NCBI RefSeq assembly: GCF_902813185.1
Contig: NZ_LR778301.1
Location: 2,994,501 to 3,058,500, forward strand
Direction: 5' to 3'
Source: Denitratisoma oestradiolicum
GTDB lineage: Bacteria; Pseudomonadota; Gammaproteobacteria; Burkholderiales; Rhodocyclaceae
Length of the DNA: 64,000 nucleotides
Both the position numbers and the translations under genes were made by a program. Of this stretch, positions 1-9,023 are shown in pieces. The notes below the pieces were generated by a model. The model had not been told where the DNA came from and searched no databases. It saw only the letters and a program-made list of their open reading frames with translations. How positions within the stretch are numbered: position 1 is the stretch's first letter; each line of letters begins with the position of its first letter.

Positions 1-632
1 ATCAAGACCAGGGCTTCGCGCCAGTTACCCAGACCCTGCTGGGTCTTGAGTGAGAGGCGCAGGGCCGCGATGTGGCGCCCCTTTTCCCGGCCCAGGGTAT
101 CCAGGGCCTGCCGGGCCTGATCGAAATTCCGCGCCTCGATGGCGATCGTTGCATCCACCATCAAGCGGGCAGTGCGCAGTGCATCCCCCGGGCGGCTACC
201 CACCCTTTCCCGCCATTGTTCGCTCCTGGCCAGGTCGCCCATGTTGTGGGCCGCCAGTTGGGCGATCAGGGCCGCCATGCCAGGCGACTGACCGGCTTCA
301 TAGGCGAGTTCGGCGCTCTTCAATGCATGGCCAAACCGTCCTTCCAGCAGCAGGCGCCAGGCATCCTGGATTGCTGCCGCACCCCGGACCCGCGCCCGGT
401 TGGCGCGGAAGGCGGCCACCCGGGCCGGCAGGCCCAGCACCATGGTGGCCGCCCGCAACAGCAGGTACAGGGCGAGGAAACCCCCCAGAGCCAGCAGCAG
501 CAACAGATTGAGAGAGAGTTCGACCCGCCAGGGGGGCAGCACGAACAGTGCATAGCCTTCGTTGTAGCGGGCCGCAAGGGAAAGGCCCACGGCCAGGAAG
601 GCCAGGGCGATCAACCAGAGCAGGACACGCAT
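1..632 (-). CDS. hemY: HemY-like heme biosynthesis membrane protein (partial, C-terminus outside window)
   Basis: About 210 N-terminal residues are visible. They begin MRVLLWLIALAFLAVGLSLA, a membrane segment, followed by AARYNEGYALFVLPPW, which fits the conserved N-terminus of the HemY (TPR) family of Gram-negative bacteria. A second hydrophobic segment follows at about residues 38-60, then helical TPR-like sequence. The ATG overlaps the hemX stop (ATGA), so the two genes are translationally coupled at the end of a hemC-hemD-hemX-hemY operon. HemY of this type is an inner-membrane protein tied to late heme synthesis, and its exact role is unsettled. It is not the HemY protoporphyrinogen oxidase of Gram-positives. 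The C-terminus runs off the window. Confidence 0.82.
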   Translation of the reverse strand, partial: MRVLLWLIALAFLAVGLSLAARYNEGYALFVLPPWRVELSLNLLLLLALGGFLALYLLLRAATMVLGLPARVAAFRANRARVRGAAAIQDAWRLLLEGRFGHALKSAELAYEAGQSPGMAALIAQLAAHNMGDLARSEQWRERVGSRPGDALRTARLMVDATIAIEARNFDQARQALDTLGREKGRHIAALRLSLKTQQGLGNWREALVL

Positions 633-1714
633 CAGTGAGTCCCGTCGGTAGTTGCGCCGGTCGCGGCGGCCCGGGGCGCCGGCGAGATCTCCCGCTCACG
701 GCGCAGCTTGAAGTTGCGCACGGTGTTGAGGGTCTCGTTGAGACTGGGCAGATCCTGGGCAATATCCACGACCCCCAGAGCCTTGACGGTGCCCAGAGCA
801 TGCTCCACTGGCCGGGCACGGGTATCAAAATACTGTTGCAGCCATTCCCGGCTTTGCCGCATGTCTTCCCGGAAGGAACGGGCATCCCGTGACAGCAGGG
901 ACAGGCGGGCATTGGCCAGGCGCAGCTTGAGGTTCTCCCGCAGGAAGAAGGTCTGACTGGGGGAGAGCAGGCCCGGGTCGCTGCGGCCCACCCGTTCGAT
1001 GCGCACCAGTTGCCGCACCTCGGCCCAGAGATCGGCAACCAACTCCTGCCAGAAGGCGGGTTCAGCGACGCCGCTCTTTTTCTCGCTTCCCGGCGAACGG
1101 GGCCGGGGCCGCTGTTCGAACGCAAAAGGTAGGCTGTCCACCAGGGCGATCAGGTTTTCCAGCTTCATCGCGATGCCTGAAATATCGGCCACGGGCTGGG
1201 CCTTGAGTCGCTCCATATCCCGTGTAATGAGTTTGCGCAGGGCCAGCCACTGGGGCTGGCTGGCTCGGGCCAGACGAGCATCGGCCCCTTGCAGGGCGAT
1301 CAGGGCGGCTTCCACGTTGCCTGCCAATTGCAATTGCTGGGCAGCAATGGTCAGGGTCTGTTCGACCTCGGCCAGGAGGCGCTCGTCCCGGCTGCGGGAG
1401 AGTTCCTGATACATGGTTTCCAGGGCCATTTGCTGGCTCTGGGTCTCGATCAACTGGGCCTCCAGCACGCTCACCTTGGCCTGGAGGGCTGCCACCATTT
1501 CCTGGTTCTGCCGGGTCAGGACACGACTTTCCTTGGCCACACTGTCCCCATCAGCCAGGCGCCGGGCCACTTCGGTTTGCAGACCGGAAAGCCGGGCGCG
1601 GGTCTCGACCCATTGCCAGCCCAGGAGGACCAGGGCAATGGTGGCGATCAGCACCGGCGGCCGGCGCAGTTGGGCCGTTAGGCGCGGGACCGGGCGATGG
1701 GTCAGGGCGGACAT
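632..1714 (-). CDS. hemX: HemX-family protein (uroporphyrinogen III C-methyltransferase-like membrane protein)
   Basis: 360 residues from the ATG chosen here; an upstream in-frame ATG at 1768 would overlap hemD by 50 bases, so the start 4 bases after the hemD stop is preferred. One N-terminal transmembrane segment (about residues 17-33) is followed by a long coiled coil rich in Leu, Gln and Glu (about 35-110) and a helical C-terminal domain. This is the layout of HemX, encoded between hemD and hemY in many beta- and gammaproteobacteria. It has no methyltransferase motif despite the common database name. The role is unknown; the operon ties it to tetrapyrrole synthesis at the inner membrane. 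Confidence 0.82.
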   Translation of the reverse strand: MSALTHRPVPRLTAQLRRPPVLIATIALVLLGWQWVETRARLSGLQTEVARRLADGDSVAKESRVLTRQNQEMVAALQAKVSVLEAQLIETQSQQMALETMYQELSRSRDERLLAEVEQTLTIAAQQLQLAGNVEAALIALQGADARLARASQPQWLALRKLITRDMERLKAQPVADISGIAMKLENLIALVDSLPFAFEQRPRPRSPGSEKKSGVAEPAFWQELVADLWAEVRQLVRIERVGRSDPGLLSPSQTFFLRENLKLRLANARLSLLSRDARSFREDMRQSREWLQQYFDTRARPVEHALGTVKALGVVDIAQDLPSLNETLNTVRNFKLRREREISPAPRAAATGATTDGTH

Positions 1715-1718
1715 GCCT

Positions 1719-2570
1719 TCAGCGGGAGTATTCGGGTTCACGGGCGAAGTATTGCATGAGTCCATCAAGAAGGCCGTCGTCGCCGGGGCCGGTCAGAATC
1801 ACTGACTTGAGGCCCAGTTGCCGGGCCTGTTCGGCGATACGGGCATGGGGTACGAAGGTGGGGGTCTTGCGCAACCAGGCCTGGCCCAGTTTGCCCACCA
1901 TGTCGTGAAGATTGCGCAGACCCTCGCTGCTGGTCACGGTCATCGCGTCCAGGACGTCATCGGACCAGAGTTTCAGCAGGGGCGCCGGGTCCAGATCGGG
2001 CTTGCCGCGCTGGTAGCAACTGACATATTCGACCTGGGCGCCCCGGGCGATCAGGGTCTCCCCCAGCAATTCGCGGCCACCATTTCCCCGGAAGATGATT
2101 ACCCGCTTGCCGGCCATGGCCTGGAGGGGAGGCAGTGCCAGCAGGGCCTCGGAGTCGAAGCGGCCCTCGGGGGCGATTACTTGGGTAATGCCGTAACGCG
2201 CCAATTCGCCCTCGCTGCTCTTGCCCACGGTGGCCGCCGTCAGGCCCTCGGGCCAGGAGCGTCTGGGCAGTATCACGGAAAGGGCGCCGTTCACCGCATT
2301 GGGGCTGACGAAGACGGCCAGATCGAATTGATCCAGAAGCCGAGCCACCTCCAGCAAGGGCCCCGGATCGGCCAGCGGCGCAATCGCCAGCACTGGAAAC
2401 AGCACCGGATGTGCGCCCCGGGCCACCAGGGCCTCGGCCAGATGGGCGGCCTGGCCCGCCGGGCGGGTGACGACGATATGGCGACCGGCCAGTCCCTGTC
2501 GAGGCGTCGCACTACCACCACCGACCCGCTCCTGGAGAGGTGCCTCCGCAGTGGGCCGGGCCAGTAACAT
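1719..2570 (-). CDS. hemD: Uroporphyrinogen-III synthase
   Basis: 283 residues. HemD closes linear hydroxymethylbilane with inversion of ring D to give uroporphyrinogen III. The sequence is poorly conserved family-wide, but the pattern fits: an N-terminal GRHIVVTRPAGQAAHLAEAL strand-loop-helix (the VTRP start typical of HemD), FVSPNAVNGAL, and TSSEGLRNL near the C-terminal third. It starts 3 bases after the hemC stop and ends 4 bases before hemX, in a tight four-gene heme operon. An N-terminal extension of about 28 residues precedes the conserved strand and may not all be translated. Confidence 0.9.
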   Translation of the reverse strand: MLLARPTAEAPLQERVGGGSATPRQGLAGRHIVVTRPAGQAAHLAEALVARGAHPVLFPVLAIAPLADPGPLLEVARLLDQFDLAVFVSPNAVNGALSVILPRRSWPEGLTAATVGKSSEGELARYGITQVIAPEGRFDSEALLALPPLQAMAGKRVIIFRGNGGRELLGETLIARGAQVEYVSCYQRGKPDLDPAPLLKLWSDDVLDAMTVTSSEGLRNLHDMVGKLGQAWLRKTPTFVPHARIAEQARQLGLKSVILTGPGDDGLLDGLMQYFAREPEYSR

Positions 2571-2573
2571 GGA

Positions 2574-3554
2574 TCAGACCTTCCCGGGAACGCCAAACTG
2601 GGGTGCGTGATCCCCCAGGGCCGCCAGTATCTGCTCTGCCCCCTGTGCACGCAGTTCATCGGCCAGGGCCAGACCCAGGCTTTCCGGCTGATCCGTGTCT
2701 CCTTCCAGTTCGGCATGGGCCATGCGACTACCGTCGGGCAGGGCGACGAAGCCCCGCAGCCAGAGTCGCCCTGCCCGCAGTTCGGCATAGGCGCCCAGAG
2801 GCACTTCGCAACTGCCGGCCAGGGCACGGGACACGGCCCGCTCGGCGCGGACGCAGGCAGCAGTGGCCGAATCGTTCAAGTGAGCCAGCCAGGCCGCCAC
2901 TTCCGACCTGCTGGACAGAGCCTCGATACCCAGGGCACCCTGCCCCGCGGCGGGCAGGGAGGCCTCGGCGGGCAGCACGGAGCGTATCCGGTCCTTGAGA
3001 CCGAGCCGGGTCAGGCCCGCCGCCGCCAGGATGATGGCATCGTACTCGCCGGCATCCAGCTTGCGCAGGCGGGTATCCAGGTTGCCGCGCAGGCTGGTCA
3101 CTGCCAGATAGGGATAACGGGCGTGGAGCTGGCTTTCCCGACGCAGGCTGGAGGTGCCCACCACGGCGCCTGGCGGCAGATCCTCCAGGGTGCCGTACTT
3201 GTTGGAGACGAAGGCATCCAGGGGCACCTCCCGGGGGCCGATGGCCACCAGGGAGAAGTCCCCGCCCATTTCCATGGGAACGTCCTTCATGGAATGGACG
3301 GCAATATCGGCGCTCCTGTCCAGCAGGGCGGTTTCCAGTTCCTTGACGAACAGGCCCTTGCCACCGACCTTGGCCAGGGGACGATCCAGGATCTGGTCGC
3401 CCCGGGTGGTCATGCCCAGCAACTCAACGGTACAGGAAGGATAGAGGCCCCGCAGCAGATCCCGCACATGTTCCGCCTGCCACAGGGCGAGGCGGGATTC
3501 ACGGGTGGCGATGACAATGCGCTGGGGCGGTGCGATGGGGGCGGAGGGTTTCAC
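2574..3554 (-). CDS. hemC: Hydroxymethylbilane synthase (porphobilinogen deaminase)
   Basis: 326 residues with a GTG start. It polymerises four porphobilinogen molecules into hydroxymethylbilane in the cytosol. Clear family motifs are [13 protein letters not shown] near residue 15, the KDVPME segment, [23 protein letters not shown], and [10 protein letters not shown], whose Cys anchors the dipyrromethane cofactor. Length is slightly above the usual 305-315 because of a short N-terminal extension. First gene of the hem operon. The 194 bases upstream hold hairpins that separate it from minE, so its promoter probably lies within about 60 bases of the start. Confidence 0.95.
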   Translation of the reverse strand: MKPSAPIAPPQRIVIATRESRLALWQAEHVRDLLRGLYPSCTVELLGMTTRGDQILDRPLAKVGGKGLFVKELETALLDRSADIAVHSMKDVPMEMGGDFSLVAIGPREVPLDAFVSNKYGTLEDLPPGAVVGTSSLRRESQLHARYPYLAVTSLRGNLDTRLRKLDAGEYDAIILAAAGLTRLGLKDRIRSVLPAEASLPAAGQGALGIEALSSRSEVAAWLAHLNDSATAACVRAERAVSRALAGSCEVPLGAYAELRAGRLWLRGFVALPDGSRMAHAELEGDTDQPESLGLALADELRAQGAEQILAALGDHAPQFGVPGKV

Positions 3555-3670
3555 GGATGGCCCTGAATGACGTCGAAAACCGCGCGAATTCTAGCATGGC
3601 CGGCTGCGCGGGCCGACCCAAGGCAAGGCAGTCACAACACGGAGCGGGCGCAGCCCGCGAACCATAGTCA

Positions 3671-3740
3671 CCCCCTTCCTCGGGAAGGGGGCTGGGGGGA
3701 TGGCACTCCAATTCCCCACGGGGTTCGCAAAGCGAACCCC
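3671..3740. repeat. Two intergenic hairpins between hemC and minE
   Basis: Two strong inverted repeats lie in the 194-base gap: CCCCCTTCC facing GGAAGGGGG at 3671-3691, and GGGGTTCGC/GCGAACCCC with an AAA loop at 3720-3740. Neither is followed by a clear T-run, although the second sits just after the minE stop on the minus strand and could end minCDE transcription. They resemble dispersed palindromic repeats rather than a canonical intrinsic terminator. Confidence 0.55.
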
Positions 3741-3748
3741 CTTGGTCC

Positions 3749-4015
3749 TCAGCCTGCCCGGCCCGGTTCGGGCAGGACGATATTGACCTCCAGCACTTCG
3801 TAGTTGTCCTGCTTCTCCAGGGACACCTTGATGTCGTTGGGATTGACCCGGACATACTTGGAAATCACCTGGATCAGCTCCTGCTGCAACTGGGGCAGAA
3901 AGTCTGGAGCGGTGCTCTCGCCGGAGCGCTCCCGGGCGATGATCAGTTGCAGCCGCTCCTTGGCCATGCTGGCGGACTTCGGCTTGCTGCCAAACAGAAG
4001 ATCGAGAAGCGACAT
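3749..4015 (-). CDS. minE: Cell division topological specificity factor MinE
   Basis: 88 residues, the normal MinE length. It begins [20 protein letters not shown] and contains the anti-MinCD helix region [12 protein letters not shown] (about residues 20-31), followed by the topological specificity domain ending [10 protein letters not shown]. MinE stimulates MinD ATPase and drives the pole-to-pole oscillation that keeps the MinCD division inhibitor away from mid-cell. It starts 1 base after the minD stop. The start is fixed by the family N-terminus; the same frame stays open further upstream inside minD but is not coding there. Confidence 0.95.
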   Translation of the reverse strand: MSLLDLLFGSKPKSASMAKERLQLIIARERSGESTAPDFLPQLQQELIQVISKYVRVNPNDIKVSLEKQDNYEVLEVNIVLPEPGRAG

Positions 4016-4016
4016 G

Positions 4017-4832
4017 TCACTTGCCTCCGAACAGACGCTTGAACAGGCCCGGCTTTTCGTAATCCACGAAGCGCAGGGGCGTGTCCTCGCCCAGGAAGCG
4101 GCCCACGGTGTCCAGATAGGCGGTGGCCACGTCGGAATCCTTGATATGGATCGCCGGCGTGCCCTGGTTGGAAGCGTGGAGCACGCTTTCCGATTCGGGA
4201 ATGACGCCCAGGATGGGCACCCGCAGGATTTCCTGGACGTCCTTGTAGGACAGCATCTCCCCATCCTCCACCCGCTTGGGGGAGTAGCGGGTGATCAGCA
4301 GATGTTCCTTCACTGGCTCGCCCCCGGCCTGGGCGCGGCGGGACTTGGCCTGGAGGATGCCCAGGATGCGGTCCGAGTCCCGTACCGAGGACACTTCAGG
4401 ATTGGTCACCACGATGGCCTCGTCGGCGAAGGTCAGGGCCATCACCGCGCCCCGCTCGATGCCGGCGGGGCTGTCGCAGACGATGTACTCGAAGCCCATG
4501 TGCTCCAGATCCTTGAGCACCTTTTCCACACCATCCTCGGTCAGGGCGTCCTTGTCCCGCGTCTGGGAGGCAGGCAGGACGAAGAGGTTCTCGCAGTGCT
4601 TGTCCTTGATCAGGGCCTGGGTCAGGTTGGCCTCGCCATTGACCACATTGATCAGGTCATAGACCACGCGCCGCTCACAGCCCATGATCAGGTCCAGGTT
4701 GCGCAGGCCCACGTCGAAATCGATCACGGCGGTCTTGAAGCCGCGCATGGCCAGCCCCGAGGAAATGCTGGCACTGGTGGTGGTCTTGCCCACGCCTCCC
4801 TTGCCGGAGGTCACGACGATGATTCGGGTCAC
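4017..4832 (-). CDS. minD: Septum site-determining ATPase MinD
   Basis: 271 residues with a GTG start. Deviant Walker A motif GKGGVGKTT near residues 10-18, switch segments [14 protein letters not shown] and [11 protein letters not shown], and a C-terminal amphipathic membrane-targeting helix ([12 protein letters not shown]). MinD binds the membrane as an ATP dimer, recruits MinC and is released by MinE. Middle gene of minC-minD-minE, 127 bases downstream of minC; this gap may hold a second promoter or simply a leader. Confidence 0.97.
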   Translation of the reverse strand: MTRIIVVTSGKGGVGKTTTSASISSGLAMRGFKTAVIDFDVGLRNLDLIMGCERRVVYDLINVVNGEANLTQALIKDKHCENLFVLPASQTRDKDALTEDGVEKVLKDLEHMGFEYIVCDSPAGIERGAVMALTFADEAIVVTNPEVSSVRDSDRILGILQAKSRRAQAGGEPVKEHLLITRYSPKRVEDGEMLSYKDVQEILRVPILGVIPESESVLHASNQGTPAIHIKDSDVATAYLDTVGRFLGEDTPLRFVDYEKPGLFKRLFGGK

Positions 4833-4959
4833 GGAAGACTCTCCCTCGAATGAAAATTTTCAAGTCACGGATTCTAGCGGGAGCGCCAGGGCCGCCTTGA
4901 GGGGAAAAAAGGGGGAATCCGGTGCCGAAAGCGAAAGTCGCCTTCGAACCGGCGGAAAC

Positions 4960-5676
4960 TCAGCCCAGGGAAAGGGCCTCGATCAGCAGGGTCTGCTGCC
5001 CTTCTCCCTGGTTCAGGCGCACCTGCACGGGCTTTTTGGCCAGTTGGGGCGGGAGCCCCTGCTCGAAGGTGCGGTACATGCCGGCCACGGAAACCAGTTC
5101 CGCCTCGAAGCAGGTGCAGAACACTCGTGCCCCGGCATCGCCGCTGGCTCCGGCCAGGGCTCGCCCCCGCAGGGGGGCATAGACATGGATGCTGCCGTCG
5201 GCGATCACTTCCGCCCCGGTGGACACCATGGCCGTCAGGATCAGGTCGGTGCCCCGGGCGTAGAGCCGCTGGCCAGAACGCAGGGGCTTGTCCACCAGCA
5301 TGGCGGTGGCCACCGGGGGGGGAGCCGGCGCCTTTTCCGCCGCCGGCTTGCGACTGGGTCGGGCCAGTTCGCCAGCCCCCAGGGTCACCAGGCCGACCGC
5401 GGCAGCCTGGGCGCCCAGGACTGCGCCGCCATTCACCACCGCCACCGGTTGCAGGCCATAGTCCCGCAACAGGGCCAGCAGGGCCGGCCAGTCGGCGCTG
5501 TCCCGGGTCGCCACGGCGGACAGATCCAGCACCGCCGCATCGCCGTCGAAAAAGCGCCGCTTGCCCCCCGGCATGGCCGTGATCGCCCCGTCCAGGATGG
5601 CAATATCCAAGGAATTGAGGACGACGGACACCACCGACAGGGAGGTGCCCTTGAATTCGATGGGCTTGGCGGACAT
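4960..5676 (-). CDS. minC: Septum site-determining protein MinC
   Basis: 238 residues from [10 protein letters not shown]; the frame is open 20 codons further upstream but homologues start at this Met. An N-terminal FtsZ-inhibiting domain (about 1-105) and a C-terminal beta-helix domain (about 135-238) are joined by an Ala/Pro-rich linker ([13 protein letters not shown]). The C-terminal motif [15 protein letters not shown] is the MinD-binding face typical of the family. It blocks FtsZ polymerisation away from mid-cell. First gene of the min cluster. Confidence 0.93.
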   Translation of the reverse strand: MSAKPIEFKGTSLSVVSVVLNSLDIAILDGAITAMPGGKRRFFDGDAAVLDLSAVATRDSADWPALLALLRDYGLQPVAVVNGGAVLGAQAAAVGLVTLGAGELARPSRKPAAEKAPAPPPVATAMLVDKPLRSGQRLYARGTDLILTAMVSTGAEVIADGSIHVYAPLRGRALAGASGDAGARVFCTCFEAELVSVAGMYRTFEQGLPPQLAKKPVQVRLNQGEGQQTLLIEALSLG

Positions 5677-5746
5677 GGCAGCAAATTTCAGGGGACTCGG
5701 GCGGCGGAGTCTAGCGGGCCAGCCGGTTTCGAGCAATGGTTCCCCA

Positions 5747-6598
5747 TCAGGGCATGCCGCCCGCCATCACGGCCGGGCCATGGATCATTTCCGCTGTCGA
5801 ACTGAAGTCCGGTCCCCGGCGCAGGGAATGGCCCCCATCCACGCCGATGCACTGGCCGGTGATCCATCTCGCCTCATCTCCCAGCAGGAAGCGGGCAAGA
5901 TGGGCCACATCCTCGGGGCGACCCACGTCGGCCATCGGCGTGTTCTCCAGGTAGCTGCGATAAACCGCGCCATCCCGGGGGATGCCGTCCATGATTTCGG
6001 TGCTGATGAAGCCTGGGCGGATGGCATTGAAGCGCAGCTTGAAGCGACCGTACTCGTCGGCGGCATTGCGCATCATGGCTTCGATGCCGGCCTTGGCCAC
6101 CGGATAGGGACCAAAATAAGGATGGGAGAGGATGCCGGCTACGGAAGACATGCCAACAAAGGAGCCCCCACCAGCAGCGATCATGGGGCCCACAGTATGC
6201 TTTACACATAGCATGGTACCCAACAGATTGAGTTGCAGCACCCGCAGAAACTCAACCGAATCCTGGGCATGGTAGGGCGCCGGCACGCCGCCGCCCCCGG
6301 CATTGGCGACACAGCCGTCCAGGCGCCCCGTAGCCTCCATGGCTACCGCCACGGCCCGTTGCACATCGGTCTCCACGGTGATGTCGGCGGAAACAGCGCG
6401 CACATCACCGCCCGAGCCGACATCGGCAAGAATCTTGCGGACTGCTTCCTCCAATCGAGCGGTGCTCCGGCCACAGATGGTGACGGCGGCGCCATCAGCC
6501 GCCAGGCGGGTGGCGCAAGCCAGGCCGATACCGCTACCGCCGCCGGTGACAAGATAGGCTCGCCCCGCGAGGGGAAGGGACGGATTGGCTGAAGTCAT
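5747..6598 (-). CDS. SDR-family oxidoreductase
   Basis: 283 residues from the ATG preceded by GAGGTGATCCG; an upstream in-frame start at 6634 lacks a comparable ribosome site. Classical short-chain dehydrogenase: GGGSGIGLA cofactor loop near residue 19, ANAGGGG (NAG motif), catalytic Ser in GMSSVAG, YPVAK (YxxxK) and a C-terminal [16 protein letters not shown](P)-dependent oxidation or reduction of a hydroxyl/keto group; the substrate cannot be read from sequence. It is transcribed divergently from the following Cys4 protein. Steroid or fatty acyl-CoA substrates are possible given the later operon, but that is only inference. Confidence 0.85.
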   Translation of the reverse strand: MTSANPSLPLAGRAYLVTGGGSGIGLACATRLAADGAAVTICGRSTARLEEAVRKILADVGSGGDVRAVSADITVETDVQRAVAVAMEATGRLDGCVANAGGGGVPAPYHAQDSVEFLRVLQLNLLGTMLCVKHTVGPMIAAGGGSFVGMSSVAGILSHPYFGPYPVAKAGIEAMMRNAADEYGRFKLRFNAIRPGFISTEIMDGIPRDGAVYRSYLENTPMADVGRPEDVAHLARFLLGDEARWITGQCIGVDGGHSLRRGPDFSSTAEMIHGPAVMAGGMP

Positions 6599-6769
6599 CG
6601 GATCACCTCGGAAGTTGAATGTTCGGTCATGCAAGTGGGAACATTATGAACCTGCGCGCCAACCAAGGCAGGTAGCCAGTCCCCTCGAAATAAGCACTAA
6701 AATGTTTTCCCTGCATCTGAACAGTCCGAGCCTGGCCGCCCCCCCTGGCTACGCCCCCTAGAGGCCTTC

Positions 6770-7003
6770 ATGAAAATTGACCTGCGCAAGATTTATCGTT
6801 TCGACCCCGTCGCCCGGCAGACCGATGGGGGGCTGCCGAGGGGTGGCGACATCTATTACGAATGCACCGAGTGCAGACACATCGTCAGCTCGGTTTCCCA
6901 TCTGCCGGCCCAGTGCGACTGCGGCAATCTTTCCGGCGGCGATGGGACGATCACGGTCAATACTCCGGACAAGGTAAACCCGCTGCGCGGGAAACTGCGT
7001 TGA
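6770..7003 (+). CDS. Small Cys4 (zinc-ribbon-like) conserved protein
   Basis: 77 residues with four cysteines arranged CTEC (32, 35) and CDC (49, 51), spacing suited to one metal ion. No known domain recognised. Its TGA stop overlaps the TTG start of the Rep helicase gene (TTGA), so the two are translationally coupled and the protein may be made together with the helicase. The start is the ATG after a TTC-rich leader; 171 bases separate it from the divergent dehydrogenase. Confidence 0.7.
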   Translation: MKIDLRKIYRFDPVARQTDGGLPRGGDIYYECTECRHIVSSVSHLPAQCDCGNLSGGDGTITVNTPDKVNPLRGKLR

Positions 7004-8988
7004 CCGCTGGCCTCAACGCGCCCCAACGGGAGGCCATTCACTACCTCGATGGTCCCCTGCTGGTGCTGGCCGGCGCCGGCAGCGGCAAGACGCGGGTGAT
7101 CACCCAGAAGATCGCCTATCTGATCCAGGAGTGCGGCTATTCGCCGGCCAAAATCACCGCCATCACCTTCACCAACAAGGCCGCTCGGGAAATGAAGGAG
7201 CGAGCCGCCCAGTTGCTGGGCGATGGTGCAAGCGGCGGACTCACGGTATCCACCTTCCATGCCCTGGGTGTGCGCATCCTGCGCCAGGAAGCCAAGGCCC
7301 TGGGCCTGAAGCCGGGATTCTCCATCCTGGATGCCTCCGACGTGGGAGGCCTGTTCCAGGAGCTGATGAAAAATGCCGACAAGGACCGGCTGCGGGCGGT
7401 GCAGAACCGCATCTCCCTATGGAAGAACGGGCTGCTGGGCCCCGAGGAAGCCGCGGCCCAGGCCGGCAACCCCATGGAACAGCAAGCGGCCCAGGTCTAT
7501 GGCGAATACGAGCGCACCCTGCGGGCCTATCAAGCGGTGGATTTCGACGACTTGATCCGTCTGCCGGTGAATCTGTTCGAGACCAACGAGGAAGCCCTGG
7601 CCCGCTGGCAGAGCCGCATCTGGCATCTGCTGGTGGATGAGTACCAGGACACCAATCGCTGCCAGTACCGGCTGATGAAGCTACTGGCCGGCCCCCGGGC
7701 CTCCTTCACCGCCGTGGGCGACGACGACCAGTCCATCTATGCCTGGCGCGGCGCCGACATCGGCAACATCCACCTGCTGCGGGAGGACTATCCCCGCCTC
7801 AAGGTGATCAAGCTGGAGCAGAACTACCGCTCCACCACCCGCATCCTCAGCGCCGCCAACGCGGTGATCGCCCACAACCCCAAGGTCTTCGACAAGAAGC
7901 TCTGGTCCGACCATGGCCACGGTGACCCGATCCATATCCAGTTCTGCCGGGATGGCGAGCACGAGGCGGAATGGGTGGCGGCCCGACTCACCGCCCACCG
8001 ATTCCAGCACCGGGGCAAGTGGTCGGACTACGCCATTCTCTATCGCGGCAACCACCAGGCCCGCGCCCTGGAGCAGCAACTGCGCAACCAGAAGGTGCCC
8101 TACGCCCTTTCCGGCGGCCAGTCCTTCTTCGAGCGGGCCGAGATCAAGGACATCACCAGTTATCTGCGCCTCCTGGCCAACCAGGACGACGACCCGGCCT
8201 TCATCCGCGCCATCACCACCCCAAAGCGGGGCATCGGTGGCGCCACCCTGGAGGCCCTGGGCCGCATCGGCGGCCAGCGCCATGTGAGTCTCTTCGACGC
8301 GTCCCTGGCCCCCGGGGTCGAGCAACAACTGAATGCCCGGCAACTTGAAGCGGTGCGCACCTTCTGCCAGTTCATCAGGCGCATGGAGGCCCGGGCTGTG
8401 AAGGAACCCGCCAGCCAGATCCTCGAAGACCTGTTGCGGGCCATCGACTACGAAGCCAGTCTGTTCGAAACCCTGGAACCCCGGGAAGCCGAGAGCAAGT
8501 GGTCCAACGTGCGGGACTTCGTCGAGTGGCTGGGCAGACGGGGCGCGGAGGACAACAAGAACCTGCTGGAACTGGCCCAGACCATCGCCCTGATCAGCAT
8601 GCTGGACAAGAACGACCAGGACGCCGATGCGGTGCAACTGGCCACCCTGCATGCCGCCAAGGGCCTGGAGTTCCGCCATGTATTCCTGGTGGGGGTGGAA
8701 GAAGGCATACTGCCCCACCGGGACTCCCTGGAACCGGAGAAGCTCCAGGAGGAACGACGCCTGATGTACGTGGGCATCACCCGGGCACGCATGAGCCTGC
8801 ACCTGAGCCATTGCCGACGGCGCAAGACCGGCAGGGAATGGCGGGACTGCGAACCCTCCCGCTTCATCGACGAGATGGGCAGCGACCTGCGGCGCAGCGG
8901 CGGCGACGAAAGCCCCCCCGACGCGGAGGAAAAACAGGCGGGCCGGGACCGGCTGGCCCGCTTCAAGGCCCTACTCGCCCAGTCCTGA
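7000..8988 (+). CDS. rep: ATP-dependent DNA helicase Rep (UvrD/REP superfamily 1)
   Basis: 662 residues from a TTG start overlapping the preceding stop codon, which restores the family N-terminus (LNAPQREAIHYLDGP). Frames open further upstream are not coding. Walker A AGAGSGKT near residue 30, DEYQDTN (motif II), GDDDQSIYAWRGA (motif III), LEQNYRST (IV), ATLHAAKGLEF (V) and LMYVGITRAR (VI) are all present. Rep is a 3'-5' helicase that clears proteins ahead of replication forks. Length matches E. coli Rep (673) rather than UvrD (720). A Lys/Asp-rich tail follows motif VI. Confidence 0.93.
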   Translation: MTAGLNAPQREAIHYLDGPLLVLAGAGSGKTRVITQKIAYLIQECGYSPAKITAITFTNKAAREMKERAAQLLGDGASGGLTVSTFHALGVRILRQEAKALGLKPGFSILDASDVGGLFQELMKNADKDRLRAVQNRISLWKNGLLGPEEAAAQAGNPMEQQAAQVYGEYERTLRAYQAVDFDDLIRLPVNLFETNEEALARWQSRIWHLLVDEYQDTNRCQYRLMKLLAGPRASFTAVGDDDQSIYAWRGADIGNIHLLREDYPRLKVIKLEQNYRSTTRILSAANAVIAHNPKVFDKKLWSDHGHGDPIHIQFCRDGEHEAEWVAARLTAHRFQHRGKWSDYAILYRGNHQARALEQQLRNQKVPYALSGGQSFFERAEIKDITSYLRLLANQDDDPAFIRAITTPKRGIGGATLEALGRIGGQRHVSLFDASLAPGVEQQLNARQLEAVRTFCQFIRRMEARAVKEPASQILEDLLRAIDYEASLFETLEPREAESKWSNVRDFVEWLGRRGAEDNKNLLELAQTIALISMLDKNDQDADAVQLATLHAAKGLEFRHVFLVGVEEGILPHRDSLEPEKLQEERRLMYVGITRARMSLHLSHCRRRKTGREWRDCEPSRFIDEMGSDLRRSGGDESPPDAEEKQAGRDRLARFKALLAQS

Positions 8989-9023
8989 AACGGCAGGCCG
9001 GACACGAAGCAAAGGAGAGGGAA

